Source: Lachnospiraceae bacterium (GTDB lineage: Bacteria; Bacillota; Clostridia; Lachnospirales; Lachnospiraceae). From it: a DNA stretch of 41,681 nt. How positions within the stretch are numbered: the stretch's first letter is position 1; each line of letters opens with the position of its first letter. Made by a program: the position numbers and the translations under genes. Where the stretch lies: the NCBI GenBank assembly GCA_030531245.1, contig JAUNOA010000011.1, positions 1-41,681 on the forward strand. The letters run 5' to 3'. The notes below the pieces were generated by a model that ran no database searches, was not told where the DNA came from, and saw nothing but the letters and a program-made list of their open reading frames with translations. This document shows positions 16,688-26,256 of the stretch, in pieces.

Positions 16688-17863
16688 ATGGTTTTTAAAC
16701 AAGCACTGATAATACTGTCTGTAATTACCCTGGCTGCAAACAACCAGGGTATTACCAATGCACAGAATAAAAAGAAAAATCTTGAAGAAGAAAAGAAGAA
16801 AACCGAGTCAATGATATCGGAGCTGAACAAGCTAAAAACCGATGTCAATGCATACGTAAAACAGCTCGATGAGGATATCGATATTGTTACTGCCGAAATA
16901 CAGAAACTTGATGAAGAAATCGTTCTGAAAGAAAGTGAGATAAGTATTAAAGAGCAGGAAATAGAAGAGATCCGTAAAAGGTCTGATAAACAGTATGAGG
17001 ATATGAAGCTTCGCATCAAATATATGTATGAAAGATCCGATACCACGTTTATCGATATGCTTATGAATTCGAAGTCGCTGCCGGAGTTCCTTAACAGAAC
17101 CGAATACGTGGAGAGGATAAGCCACTATGACCGTCAGCAGCTTGATGCATATGAGGCTACACAAAAGGAACTGACAGAAAAGAAAGAAGAACTTGAGAAT
17201 GCAGCCGAAGAGCTGAGACTTGCAAAGGAAGAGACGGAAAATAAAAAATCCGATATCGAGAAGCTTCAGGCCGATAAAAAGAGTGAGATACAGAAGTATG
17301 AGTCCCAGATCGGTCTGGCGGAGGTTCAGCTCGAAGAATATGAAAAAGAGATAAAAAAGCAGGAAGATACTATCAAGGCAATAGAAGCTGAGATTAAACG
17401 AAAAGAGGAAGAGGCACGCAAGGCTGCGGAAGCGGCAGGTAAAGCCTATAAGACGGTAGATCTCGGAGATTTGCATTTTATCTGGCCTTGTCCGGCATCA
17501 TCCAGGGTCACATCATATTTCGGCTCGAGGGAGCAACCGGTTAAGGGTGCATCCACTAATCATCAGGGAATAGATATCGGTGTCGCAACCGGATCGTCGG
17601 TGATTGCCGCTGCTGCAGGAGAGGTCACTATCGCGACCTATTCACCTTCGGCAGGAAACTATGTTATGATAAGCCATGGCGGATCGGTTTCGACCGTGTA
17701 TATGCATTGCAGTCAGATTCTGGTGAGTCAGGGACAAAAAGTCAAACAGGGAGAAACAATAGCGAAATCCGGTTCTACAGGATATTCAACAGGACCCCAT
17801 CTTCATTTCGGAATCCGTGCAAATGGTTCATACATCAACCCGCTCGCATATGTGAGTCCGTAA
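16688..17863 (+). CDS. Secreted M23 (LytM) murein hydrolase with coiled coil, FtsEX partner
   Basis: The protein has 391 residues. A short signal peptide ends near TNA, followed by a long Lys/Glu-rich coiled coil (about 27-255) like that of EnvC or PcsB, and a C-terminal M23 domain. The zinc residues are present: His292 and Asp296 in HQGID, and His371 and His373 in HLHFG. It is therefore likely an active endopeptidase and not a degenerate activator like E. coli EnvC. Its position right after ftsX and the coiled coil indicate FtsEX control. No ribosome site is seen, so translation probably couples to ftsX. Confidence 0.93.
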   Translation: MVFKQALIILSVITLAANNQGITNAQNKKKNLEEEKKKTESMISELNKLKTDVNAYVKQLDEDIDIVTAEIQKLDEEIVLKESEISIKEQEIEEIRKRSDKQYEDMKLRIKYMYERSDTTFIDMLMNSKSLPEFLNRTEYVERISHYDRQQLDAYEATQKELTEKKEELENAAEELRLAKEETENKKSDIEKLQADKKSEIQKYESQIGLAEVQLEEYEKEIKKQEDTIKAIEAEIKRKEEEARKAAEAAGKAYKTVDLGDLHFIWPCPASSRVTSYFGSREQPVKGASTNHQGIDIGVATGSSVIAAAAGEVTIATYSPSAGNYVMISHGGSVSTVYMHCSQILVSQGQKVKQGETIAKSGSTGYSTGPHLHFGIRANGSYINPLAYVSP

Positions 17864-17870
17864 TACAGAT

Positions 17871-19181
17871 ATGGAAGAAGATTACAGAAATTCAGAAAAT
17901 GAGCTGCAGGAGCAGCCACAGGAAGAATCAAAAAATGATAACAGATTTTCGAGAGGAATGTTCGCGGGCGCGGCCGTTACTCTCGGGCTTATGATGCTTA
18001 TCAGTGGTCTTACTTTCTTTATCGTTATGATAAAGAATCCGCAGCTTCAGAGTTATCAGAATACACAGCCTGCCGAGCAGGTTATATCGGAAGGTAACTC
18101 ACTGAACATAGCAAGGATCGAGAACAAGCTTCTGACGATACAGGATATAGTCAATAAATATTTTCTTTATGAACAGGATCCGCAGGCTCTCGAAAACGGA
18201 ATTTACAAAGGATATATGAACGGACTGGGAGATAAGTATGCGGCTTATTACAGCAGAGATGAGTATAAGAAGCTCAACTCATCACTTTCGGGGAAATTTT
18301 ACGGAATAGGTGCGGTCGTTCAGGAAAACACTGATACGGGTACGCTTACCGTCACATCGGTGATTGCGGATTCACCGGCTGAGAAAGCAGGGGTTCAGGC
18401 AGACGATATCATTTACAAAGTTGACGGAACATCGGTGGAAGGTATTGATTTCGATACGGTTATTTACGATATGATCCGGGGAGAGAAAGATACGGAAGTT
18501 ACTATCACCTTTATCCGCGACGGAAAGGAAATAGATATTACCATCACCAGAGACGAAGTCAAAAGTCAGACGGTTTATGCAGAGCTGATGGATGGAGATA
18601 TCGGTTATATAGAGATATCCCAGTTTGAAGAGGTTACGTGTGACGAGTTCAAAAAGGCCATAGATGATTTTGAAGACAGGAATGTTAAAGGAATTGTTAT
18701 AGATCTGCGCGACAATCCCGGTGGGCTTCTCAGGGCAGCAGTTGATATGATTGACTATGTGCTTCCGGACGGAGAGAAAGAACATGACGGTCTGATAGTT
18801 TATACAGCAAACCGTGACGGAGTCGGTGAGAGATATTTCACGGGTGACGGGCATCAGGTTGATATCCCGGTTGCAGTATTGGTAAACGGAAACAGTGCAT
18901 CAGCGTCCGAAGTATTCACCGGTGCAATGATAGATTATAAACGGGCAACTATTGTGGGCACCCGTACATTCGGCAAAGGTATAGTTCAGAATGTCATCAA
19001 TCTGGCAGACGGATCTGCCATCAAGCTTACTACGGAACATTACTATACACCTGACGGTGTCGATCTCCACGGGGAAGGACTGACGCCCGATGTCGAGATT
19101 GAACTTAATGAAGAATGCAGGAAATATGCGGATGAAAATGATAATCAGTATGCTGCCGCAGTAAAAGAACTTGTTAAATAG
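17871..19181 (+). CDS. S41 family C-terminal processing protease
   Basis: This 436-residue CtpA-type protease has an acidic cytoplasmic N-terminus, one membrane anchor (about 26-50), a PDZ domain (about 125-215, FYGIGAVVQE onward), and the S41 core. The catalytic Ser lies in NGNSASASE (Ser342-Ser346) and the Lys is Lys369 in GTRTFGKG. It follows the M23 gene by seven bases. The usual Firmicutes role is processing of cell-wall enzymes or regulators, which fits this operon. In many Clostridia uvrB follows; here tRNA genes intervene and uvrB is absent. Confidence 0.95.
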   Translation: MEEDYRNSENELQEQPQEESKNDNRFSRGMFAGAAVTLGLMMLISGLTFFIVMIKNPQLQSYQNTQPAEQVISEGNSLNIARIENKLLTIQDIVNKYFLYEQDPQALENGIYKGYMNGLGDKYAAYYSRDEYKKLNSSLSGKFYGIGAVVQENTDTGTLTVTSVIADSPAEKAGVQADDIIYKVDGTSVEGIDFDTVIYDMIRGEKDTEVTITFIRDGKEIDITITRDEVKSQTVYAELMDGDIGYIEISQFEEVTCDEFKKAIDDFEDRNVKGIVIDLRDNPGGLLRAAVDMIDYVLPDGEKEHDGLIVYTANRDGVGERYFTGDGHQVDIPVAVLVNGNSASASEVFTGAMIDYKRATIVGTRTFGKGIVQNVINLADGSAIKLTTEHYYTPDGVDLHGEGLTPDVEIELNEECRKYADENDNQYAAAVKELVK

Positions 19182-19184
19182 GCC

Positions 19185-19213
19185 TTGACATTAAGCTCAA
19201 TATTTCATATAAT
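19185..19213 (+). promoter_or_regulatory. Consensus promoter for the tRNA pair
   Basis: A perfect TTGACA and a perfect TATAAT are exactly 17 bases apart, starting four bases after the protease stop. Expected transcription starts near 19220, about 13 bases before tRNA-Val. Confidence 0.92.
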
Positions 19214-19232
19214 CCTATTTGCGTCAAATTTC

Positions 19233-19305
19233 GGGGTGTTAGCTCAGCTGGGAGAGCATCTGCCTTACAAGCAGGGGGTCATAGGTTCGAGCCCTATACG
19301 CCCCA
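19233..19305 (+). tRNA. tRNA-Val (anticodon TAC)
   Basis: A full cloverleaf is visible: acceptor GGGGTGT/ACGCCCC, D-arm with AGCTCAGCTGGGAGAGC, anticodon arm CTGCC-TTACAAG-CAG region with TAC, and T-arm ATAGG-TTCGAGC-CCTAT. The discriminator is A, and CCA is not encoded. Confidence 0.96.
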
Positions 19306-19327
19306 CTCGACGCAGGAAAATAAATAT

Positions 19328-19401
19328 GGCGGAATAGCTCAGTTGGCTAGAGCATGCGGTTCATACCCGCAGTGTCGAGAGTTCAAGTCTCCCTTCCGCT
19401 A
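19328..19401 (+). tRNA. tRNA-Met, elongator type (anticodon CAT)
   Basis: Acceptor GGCGGAA pairs with TTCCGCT, with a G-U at the first pair. The anticodon arm is TGCGG-TTCATAC-CCGCA and the T-loop is TTCAAGT. The paired first position and the lack of three G-C pairs under the anticodon argue for the elongator and not the initiator. A lysidine-modified Ile tRNA is less likely but cannot be excluded by eye. CCA is not encoded. Confidence 0.93.
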
Positions 19402-19406
19402 CTCTC

Positions 19407-19430
19407 GAGAGGCCCAAGGGTCTCTCTTTT
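19407..19430 (+). terminator. Rho-independent terminator after the tRNA pair
   Basis: GAGAGGCCC and GGGTCTCTC form a stem with a minimal loop, followed by TTTTATTTT. Confidence 0.88.
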
Positions 19431-19453
19431 ATTTTCAGAATATGAGGAATTCT

Positions 19454-19630
19454 ATGAGCAGAGCATTTATGAAAGAAAATGATGGCATGTTCCATTGTAA
19501 CCGCAGGGACAGAGACTGTCCCGACGCAAATCTGCGAGGTGGATGTGAACTTGAGCATTGCCGTCATGAAGATAAATTCGCAGATATAAAAGCGGAAGCT
19601 GACGAATGCAAAGATGAAAAAGTACATTAA
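19454..19630 (+). CDS. Small Cys-containing protein upstream of uvrA
   Basis: It is a 58-residue protein beginning [18 protein letters not shown]. Four Cys and two His ([21 protein letters not shown]) suggest a small metal-binding fold. The ATG at 19454 follows GAGG with six bases between. The stop lies 17 bases inside uvrA, so the two are probably co-translated. It has no assigned function; placement next to uvrA suggests a link to repair, which is inference only. Confidence 0.68.
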   Translation: MSRAFMKENDGMFHCNRRDRDCPDANLRGGCELEHCRHEDKFADIKAEADECKDEKVH

Positions 19631-22469
19631 AATTCGCGGAGCAAGCGAACACAATTTAAAACATGTAGACCTGGAGATTCCGAGGGATGAACTGGTCGTT
19701 TTTACGGGCCTGTCGGGAAGCGGCAAGTCCAGCCTTGCATTTGATACGATATATGCCGAGGGACAAAGACGATATATGGAATCACTGTCGAGTTATGCCA
19801 GACAGTTTCTCGGGCAGATGGAAAAACCGGACGTGGAAAATATCGACGGGCTTCCTCCTGCAATATCCATTGATCAGAAATCAACAAACAGAAACCCACG
19901 TTCCACAGTAGGTACTGTTACGGAAATATATGATTATATGAGGCTGCTTTACGCAAGAATAGGCGTGCCGCACTGTCCGAAATGCGGAAAACCTATATAT
20001 AAGCAGTCAATAGACCAGATGGTGGATCAGGTCATGGCTTATCCCGAAGGAACCAGGCTTCAGATCATGGCACCGGTCGTGCGCGGTAAAAAGGGACGCC
20101 ACGAAAAAGTACTTGATCAGGCTGTGAAATCAGGATATGTAAGAGCACGTCTTGACGGTGAAGTGGTTTCTCTTCAGGATATAGAGCCCGGGCAGCTTGA
20201 TAAGAATATCAAGCATACTATCGAAATAGTAGTGGACAGGCTTATTGTAAGAGAGGGACTTCAGAAGAGACTGACGGATTCTCTGGAAGCGGCACTTAAT
20301 CTGACCGGCAACATAAGTACGGTTGTCTGTGACTATCCGGAGACTGAAATAAAAAAGTCAGGCCATGAAGAAATCAATTTTTCCCAGCAGTTTTCATGTC
20401 CGGACTGCGGTATATCGATTGATGAAGTAGAGCCGCGAAGCTTTTCATTTAACAATCCTTTCGGAGCGTGCCCGGCATGTTCGGGACTTGGATACACGAT
20501 GGAATTTGATGAGGAATTGATCATTCCCGATAAATCATTGAGTCTGAACGATGGCGCGATAGTTGTTCCGGGATGGCAGAGCTCACAGAAGGACGGCAGT
20601 TTTGCACATGCGCTTCTTGAGGCTATGGCAAAGCATTTCAAATTCAGTCTTGATACTCCTTTTGAAAAGTATCCGAAGAAGATTCATGACATACTGATGT
20701 ACGGAACAGATGAAGAGGTGGAAGTTCACTATGTCAGCCAGCGCGGAAGCGGTGTTTATCCGATAGCATTTGAAGGACTTATTGAAAATCTCAATCGTCG
20801 TTACCGTGAGACTTTCAGCGATTCCAGCAAGGCCGAATATGAGACCTTTATGCGCATAGCTCCCTGCACGGCGTGCGGAGGCAAACGACTGAAACCGTCA
20901 TCTCTGGCGGTAACGCTGGGCGGCAAAAATATATACGATGCAACCGATATGAGCATAGTTTCGTTCAGGCAGTTCATAGACGGACTTAAGCTTACTCAGA
21001 TGCAGGAACAGATCGGTGCACTGATACTTAAGGAAATCAGGGCACGTATCTCATTCCTCATAGATGTCGGACTTGATTATCTGACACTTTCGAGATCGAC
21101 ATCCACCCTTTCCGGAGGAGAGGCGCAGAGAATCAGACTTGCGACGCAGATAGGTTCCGGACTTGTAGGTGTTGCCTACATACTAGATGAACCATCCATA
21201 GGACTTCATCAGAAGGATAATGATAAGCTGCTTGCCACGTTGAAGCATCTGCGGGATATCGGAAACTCCGTCATAGTTGTTGAACACGATGAAGAGACTA
21301 TGAGGGAGGCTGATTTCATTGTTGATATAGGACCGGGCGCAGGCTCTCACGGCGGTGAGGTAGTGGCAACAGGAACAGTCAGAGATATCATCAGATGTAA
21401 AGAATCTATAACCGGGAAATACCTGTCCGGAGAGCTGAAAATACCGGTTCCGGAAAAAAGACTGCAGCCTAAAGGCCGGATTAAGGTGTGCGGAGCGCAG
21501 GAAAATAATTTAAAGAATATTGATGTTGAATTCCCGATCGGAGTCATGACGGCGGTAACGGGAGTTTCGGGCTCCGGAAAATCTTCTCTTGTAAATGAGA
21601 TTTTATACAAATCCCTTGCAAGAAAACTGAACAGAGCTCAGGTTGTTTTCCCGGGCAGGCATAAAGCCGTGGAAGGCACAGAGGTTCTTGACAAGGTCAT
21701 ATGTATTGACCAGTCTCCGATAGGTAAGACTCCGAGGTCAAATCCTGCGACATATACAGGAGTATTTGACCTTATCAGAGATCTGTTTGCCCAGACTCCT
21801 GATGCGAAAGCCAAAGGATATCAGAAAGGCCGATTCAGTTTCAATGTTAAAGGCGGGCGCTGCGAGTCCTGTGCAGGAGACGGAATCATTAAGATCGAGA
21901 TGCATTTCCTTCCGGACGTGTATGTCCCCTGTGAAGTTTGCAAGGGAAAAAGATATAACAGAGAAACTCTTGAAGTCAGATATAAAGGAAAGTCGATCTA
22001 TGATGTACTGAATATGACCGTTGAAGAAGCACTTGATTTCTTCAAGGCAATTCCGAAAATCAACAGGATTATTCAGACACTGTATGATGTCGGACTGGGT
22101 TATATAAAACTTGGTCAGCCGTCAACGGAACTTTCGGGCGGTGAGGCCCAGAGAATCAAGCTTGCGACAGAACTGGCAAAGCGCAGTACAGGCAGGACTA
22201 TCTATATTCTCGATGAGCCTACAACGGGACTGCATTTTGCCGATGTTCACAAGCTCGTCGAGATACTAAAGAGGCTGACTGACGGGGGAAATACTGTAGT
22301 TGTAATCGAACATAATCTTGATGTTATCAAGTGTGCCGATTATATTATTGATATGGGTCCTGACGGCGGAGACCGCGGAGGTACTGTGATTGCACACGGC
22401 ACGCCCGAAGAAGTTGCCGCGGTGAAAAACTCTTATACAGGACAGTATCTCAGAAAAATACTTAGCTGA
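19614..22469 (+). CDS. uvrA: UvrABC excinuclease subunit A
   Basis: It is the damage-recognition ATPase of nucleotide excision repair. The 951-residue protein has two ABC ATPase halves, with Walker [10 protein letters not shown] and GVSGSGKSS, and signatures [12 protein letters not shown] and [12 protein letters not shown]. Zinc ligands include CPDCG with CPACSG in the first half and CESCAG with CEVCKG in the second. It is full length for the family. uvrB is not in this window, although the pair is often adjacent in Clostridia. Confidence 0.98.
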   Translation: MKKYIKIRGASEHNLKHVDLEIPRDELVVFTGLSGSGKSSLAFDTIYAEGQRRYMESLSSYARQFLGQMEKPDVENIDGLPPAISIDQKSTNRNPRSTVGTVTEIYDYMRLLYARIGVPHCPKCGKPIYKQSIDQMVDQVMAYPEGTRLQIMAPVVRGKKGRHEKVLDQAVKSGYVRARLDGEVVSLQDIEPGQLDKNIKHTIEIVVDRLIVREGLQKRLTDSLEAALNLTGNISTVVCDYPETEIKKSGHEEINFSQQFSCPDCGISIDEVEPRSFSFNNPFGACPACSGLGYTMEFDEELIIPDKSLSLNDGAIVVPGWQSSQKDGSFAHALLEAMAKHFKFSLDTPFEKYPKKIHDILMYGTDEEVEVHYVSQRGSGVYPIAFEGLIENLNRRYRETFSDSSKAEYETFMRIAPCTACGGKRLKPSSLAVTLGGKNIYDATDMSIVSFRQFIDGLKLTQMQEQIGALILKEIRARISFLIDVGLDYLTLSRSTSTLSGGEAQRIRLATQIGSGLVGVAYILDEPSIGLHQKDNDKLLATLKHLRDIGNSVIVVEHDEETMREADFIVDIGPGAGSHGGEVVATGTVRDIIRCKESITGKYLSGELKIPVPEKRLQPKGRIKVCGAQENNLKNIDVEFPIGVMTAVTGVSGSGKSSLVNEILYKSLARKLNRAQVVFPGRHKAVEGTEVLDKVICIDQSPIGKTPRSNPATYTGVFDLIRDLFAQTPDAKAKGYQKGRFSFNVKGGRCESCAGDGIIKIEMHFLPDVYVPCEVCKGKRYNRETLEVRYKGKSIYDVLNMTVEEALDFFKAIPKINRIIQTLYDVGLGYIKLGQPSTELSGGEAQRIKLATELAKRSTGRTIYILDEPTTGLHFADVHKLVEILKRLTDGGNTVVVIEHNLDVIKCADYIIDMGPDGGDRGGTVIAHGTPEEVAAVKNSYTGQYLRKILS

Positions 22470-22472
22470 CAG

Positions 22473-22669
22473 CACCATATATGTCTTATCAGGTGTCTTG
22501 CGAGACGTCGGCACTAGGCGAACAGAATGTGAGCCTTAGTGTCCGGAAGACATTCGTCTTGAAAGCTTGCTTTCTTAGACGAATGCAAGGGATACAACAG
22601 CTATGCTGTTGTACCGCTACCTCGAGCAAAGAAGGCGAGAGCCGTCATCCTGAGAAGACATATATGGTG
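22473..22669. repeat. Structured element closed by 21-bp inverted repeats (possible ncRNA or MITE)
   Basis: The ends 22473-22493 and 22649-22669 are reverse complements at 20 of 21 positions. Inside are further hairpins: GTCT/AGAC at 22495-22506; GGCACTAGGC with GCCTTAGTGTCC, with two bulges; CATTCGTCT/AGACGAATG enclosing GAAAG/CTTTC; ACAACAGC/GCTGTTGT with a three-base loop; and CTCG/CGAG. The whole could fold as one multibranched structure on either strand. No target-site duplication, transposase, T-run or clear promoter is seen. A 70-codon frame inside is broken by the stems and is not considered coding. Confidence 0.85.
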
Positions 22670-22689
22670 ATGGAAGCGAACGGATTATT

Positions 22690-24066
22690 ATGAACAAACA
22701 TTTCTGTACAGATAAAGATTTTTTCAAAAATTATTTCAGACTTGCTGTCTGGCTTATAATACAGCAGGCCATAGTTCTGAGCGTCAATCTGCTTGACAAT
22801 ATCATGATAGGTTCGTACAGCGAAAATGCGCTGGCGGGAGTCACGATAATCAACCAGATTCATTTTGTATATCAGGGACTGCTCGACGGACTTGTTACCG
22901 GTATGGTAGTCCTGGGATCACAGTACTGGGGAAAGAAAGACGGTGAGTCCATAAAGAAGCTTGCTCCGACAGGATTTTATCTTGCACTGGCATTTTCCCT
23001 GTTAATGTTCCTGATTGCAGCGATAGTGCCGAACGGGCTCGTGGGGCTTTTTACAAAAGATCCGGAGGTAATAACACAGGCACTGGAGTATCTCAATGTC
23101 ATCAAGTGGTCATGGCTTTTCTTTGCGGTTACAATGTTCCTGCTTGCAACAATGAGGGGCATCGGATCTGCAAGTATAGCGGTCATAGTTTCCGTTATCT
23201 CACTGTTTGTCAATGCAGGCGGAAACTATATACTGATTTTCGGTCATTTCGGGGCACCGGAGCTTGGCTCTGCGGGTGCCGCACTTGCAACGACGACAGC
23301 AAGAGTGCTGGAGATGTTCATAGTGGCTTTCTATGTTTTCAGACTGGACAAGAAGCTTTGTCTGAAGATAAAAGATGTTTTTACACCTCATTTTGAGAAT
23401 ATAGGAAGATATATGGGAGTCGCAGCTCCGATTCTGATAGCCGAAGGAAGCTTCTGCTGCGGCAATGCCGCGCAGTCTGTCGTGCTCGGAAATTTAAGTA
23501 CTACCGCGCTGGCAGCTAATTCGATTTCAACATCGCTTTATCAGCTGGTCAAAGTCATGGCGATTGGTGCTTCCAATGCAGCGGCAGTCTGCATGGGACA
23601 GGTTGTGCCCAGAGGAAAAGAGTATGCAGTTAAATGCGCCAATTCCCTGCAGATAATCTTTATAGCTGTCGGCATAGTGGTCGCAGCGGTACTTTATATC
23701 CTCAGGATTCCGATCCTGAACATGTATAACGTTTCACCGGAAACCAGAGAACTGGCCGATCAGTTCATCAAGCTTCTTTGCATCATAGGTTTCTGTATGT
23801 CATACCAGATGTCGTGCAACTGCGGAATCACACGAGGGGGAGGCGATCCCAGATTTGTTATGTATGTGGACCTTATCTGCATCTGGCTTATAGTGATACC
23901 GCTGTCTTTCCTGGCAGCGTTTAAATTCAACTGGTCACCGATTGCTATCATGCTTTGTCTGAATATAGATCAGATAATCAAGATCATACCTGCATCAATA
24001 AAGGTAAACAGTCATACATGGTACAGGGACCTGACAGTAGAGAAAGAGAATGAGGAAAAAAGATGA
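22690..24066 (+). CDS. MATE family multidrug/metabolite efflux transporter
   Basis: This 458-residue membrane protein has about 12 hydrophobic helices in the two-fold repeat pattern of the MATE family. Family-like segments include NLLDNIMIGSYSENALAGVTIINQ and GNLSTTALAANSISTSLYQL. It would exchange substrate for Na+ or H+; the substrate cannot be told. The start has only a weak, distant GGAAG and lies 20 bases after the structured element. The stop overlaps glnN in an ATGA, so the two genes are translationally coupled. Confidence 0.93.
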   Translation: MNKHFCTDKDFFKNYFRLAVWLIIQQAIVLSVNLLDNIMIGSYSENALAGVTIINQIHFVYQGLLDGLVTGMVVLGSQYWGKKDGESIKKLAPTGFYLALAFSLLMFLIAAIVPNGLVGLFTKDPEVITQALEYLNVIKWSWLFFAVTMFLLATMRGIGSASIAVIVSVISLFVNAGGNYILIFGHFGAPELGSAGAALATTTARVLEMFIVAFYVFRLDKKLCLKIKDVFTPHFENIGRYMGVAAPILIAEGSFCCGNAAQSVVLGNLSTTALAANSISTSLYQLVKVMAIGASNAAAVCMGQVVPRGKEYAVKCANSLQIIFIAVGIVVAAVLYILRIPILNMYNVSPETRELADQFIKLLCIIGFCMSYQMSCNCGITRGGGDPRFVMYVDLICIWLIVIPLSFLAAFKFNWSPIAIMLCLNIDQIIKIIPASIKVNSHTWYRDLTVEKENEEKR

Positions 24067-26159
24067 GCGATTTTTTACAGACATTTTCATGCGATGTTTT
24101 CACCGATAAGGAAATGAAAGCGCGTCTCCCCAAAGAAGTCTACGGTAAACTTAAAAAGACCATCGAGGCCGGAACGGAGCTGGATCCGTCCATAGCCGAT
24201 ACGGTTGCAAATGCCATGAAAGAGTGGGCACTTGAGCGGGGAGCCACGCATTACACACACTGGTTCCAGCCGCTTACAGGTGTAACCGCAGAGAAACATG
24301 ATGCTTTTCTGTCCATAAACAAACAGGGCAAAGCAATACTCGATTTTGAAGGCAAGCATCTCATCAAAGGTGAGCCGGATGCATCGAGTTTTCCTTCAGG
24401 CGGTCTGCGTGCTACATTTGAGGCCAGAGGATATACTGCCTGGGACTGTACTTCGCCGGCATTTTTAAGAGAAGATGCGCTCGGTGTCACACTTTGCATA
24501 CCGACAGCATTCTGTTCATATACAGGGGAGTCGCTTGATCAGAAGACACCTCTCCTGAGATCTATGCAGGCTATCGACAAGGAATCTCTCAGGCTTGTGC
24601 GTATGTTCGGAGATGACAAGGCCAAAAGGATCATCCCGATGGTTGGTGCCGAGCAGGAGTATTTCCTTGTTGATAAAGATATATACAATAAACGTAAAGA
24701 TCTTATTTATACCGGGCACACACTGTTCGGGGCAATGCCGCCGAAAGGTCAGGAACTTTCAGATCATTACTACGGTATAATCAATGAGCGCGTCGGCGCA
24801 TACATGAAAGATATCAACCAGGAACTGTGGAAACTCGGAGTTCCTGCCAAGACGCAGCATAATGAAGGTGCCCCGTCACAGCATGAGCTTGCTCCGCTTT
24901 ACGAGCAGTGCAATATAGCGACCGATCATAACCAGATGACCATGGAAACTATGAAGAGAGTCGCAGGCCGTCACGGCATGGTTTGTCTGCTGCATGAAAA
25001 ACCTTTTGCGGGAGTGAACGGCTCAGGTAAGCACAATAACTGGTCGCTTGCGACAGACCTGGGAAGAAATCTTCTCAAACCCGGGGATAAACCGCATGAG
25101 AATCTTGAGTTCCTGCTCATACTCACCTGCGTTATCAAGGCAGTTGATGAGCATGCCGATCTGATCAGATACAGCGGTTCAAATGTCGGAAATGATCTGC
25201 GGCTTGGAGGAAACGAAGCACCGCCTGCAGTTATAAGCGTTTTCCTGGGAGAGCAGCTGCAGGATATACTGGATCAGTTTGCAGAGAAGGGATCAGCTAC
25301 GCACAGCCTTCGCGGAGGCAAACTGAAAACCGGTGTTGCAGTACTTCCGGATTTCAATAAGGATGCTACAGACCGTAACAGAACTTCACCGTTTGCTTTT
25401 ACCGGTAATAAATTCGAACTGAGAATACTCGGAAGCTCGGACTCCCTTGCCATGTCCAATATCGTGCTCAATACCATCGTTGCAGAGGCTTTCAAAGATG
25501 CCTGCGATGAACTCGGGGAGCATCCGGATCAGCAGGAGATAGGAAAGTATATAGCAAAAACCTTCAAGGAGCATCGCAAGGTAGTATTCAACGGCAACGG
25601 ATATGATGCAGACTGGGTTAAAGAAGCTAAAAAGAGAGGATTGCCGAATCTTAAATCAATGGTTGATGCCATCCCGTGCATTACCGATAAAAAAGCGGTC
25701 GATCTGTTTGAAAAATTCGGGGTATTTACAAAGAGCGAACTGGATTCACGTGCCGAGATCGAATTCGAGATGTATGCGAAGGAAATCAATATCGAGGCCA
25801 GAACGATGCTGGATATAGCTACAAAGCAGATAATTCCGGCGGTTGTTTCCTATATCGGAAGTCTGGCCGGTGCAAAAATCGCTGTAAATACTGCAGTTCC
25901 GACGGCAGATACATCTGTACAGGAGACACTTGTCAGTGAATGCTCGGCTCTGCTTGCAGAGACCAAGAAGTCAATGGATAAGCTTCAGAAAGAACTGGAC
26001 AAAGCTGCGGCACTTCCGTCGGGTGAGAAGTCCGCACGCGCATATCGATATAAAGTCTTTCCTGCGATGGAGGCACTCCGTGCACCGGTCGATGCGCTGG
26101 AGATGCGTGTTGACAAAGCATGCTGGCCGATGCCGTCATACGGAGATATCATTTTCTGA
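24063..26159 (+). CDS. glnN: Glutamine synthetase type III
   Basis: It makes glutamine from glutamate, ammonia and ATP. At 698 residues it has the size of the dodecameric GSIII class and not GSI (about 450). Class features include GGLRATFEARGYTAWDCTSPAF, VGAEQEYFLVDKD (metal site), NEGAPSQHELAP, and GVNGSGKHNNWS with RLGGNEAPPAVIS. The C-terminal extension is helical. Placement behind a MATE transporter is unusual. A strong bidirectional terminator follows. Confidence 0.97.
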   Translation: MSDFLQTFSCDVFTDKEMKARLPKEVYGKLKKTIEAGTELDPSIADTVANAMKEWALERGATHYTHWFQPLTGVTAEKHDAFLSINKQGKAILDFEGKHLIKGEPDASSFPSGGLRATFEARGYTAWDCTSPAFLREDALGVTLCIPTAFCSYTGESLDQKTPLLRSMQAIDKESLRLVRMFGDDKAKRIIPMVGAEQEYFLVDKDIYNKRKDLIYTGHTLFGAMPPKGQELSDHYYGIINERVGAYMKDINQELWKLGVPAKTQHNEGAPSQHELAPLYEQCNIATDHNQMTMETMKRVAGRHGMVCLLHEKPFAGVNGSGKHNNWSLATDLGRNLLKPGDKPHENLEFLLILTCVIKAVDEHADLIRYSGSNVGNDLRLGGNEAPPAVISVFLGEQLQDILDQFAEKGSATHSLRGGKLKTGVAVLPDFNKDATDRNRTSPFAFTGNKFELRILGSSDSLAMSNIVLNTIVAEAFKDACDELGEHPDQQEIGKYIAKTFKEHRKVVFNGNGYDADWVKEAKKRGLPNLKSMVDAIPCITDKKAVDLFEKFGVFTKSELDSRAEIEFEMYAKEINIEARTMLDIATKQIIPAVVSYIGSLAGAKIAVNTAVPTADTSVQETLVSECSALLAETKKSMDKLQKELDKAAALPSGEKSARAYRYKVFPAMEALRAPVDALEMRVDKACWPMPSYGDIIF

Positions 26160-26193
26160 TGAAATGATGCAGACACAATTTTCTAACAGATAA

Positions 26194-26225
26194 AAAAGAC
26201 AGAGGAGCAATGTCCTCTGTCTTTT
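26194..26225. terminator. Bidirectional terminator between glnN and hpf
   Basis: A perfect 13-pair stem (AAAAGACAGAGGA with its complement) has a six-base loop and is flanked by A-run and T-run. It serves glnN on the plus strand and hpf on the minus strand. Confidence 0.93.
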
Positions 26226-26256
26226 ATCGTAATCAGGATAAGGTATCCCGGTTTTA

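Noticed and set aside
16726-16751. Eight-pair hairpin TACCCTGG/CCAGGGTA at the start of the M23 gene
   Set aside because: It lies in the signal peptide coding sequence without a T-run, so a chance or minor structure is more likely than a terminator.
22473-22669. ANTAR-type antitermination leader for glnN
   Set aside because: The required paired hairpins with hexanucleotide loops are not seen, and there is no terminator T-run.
22481-22693. 70-codon frame across the uvrA-MATE element
   Set aside because: It runs through all the inverted repeats, has no ribosome site, and its product looks random.
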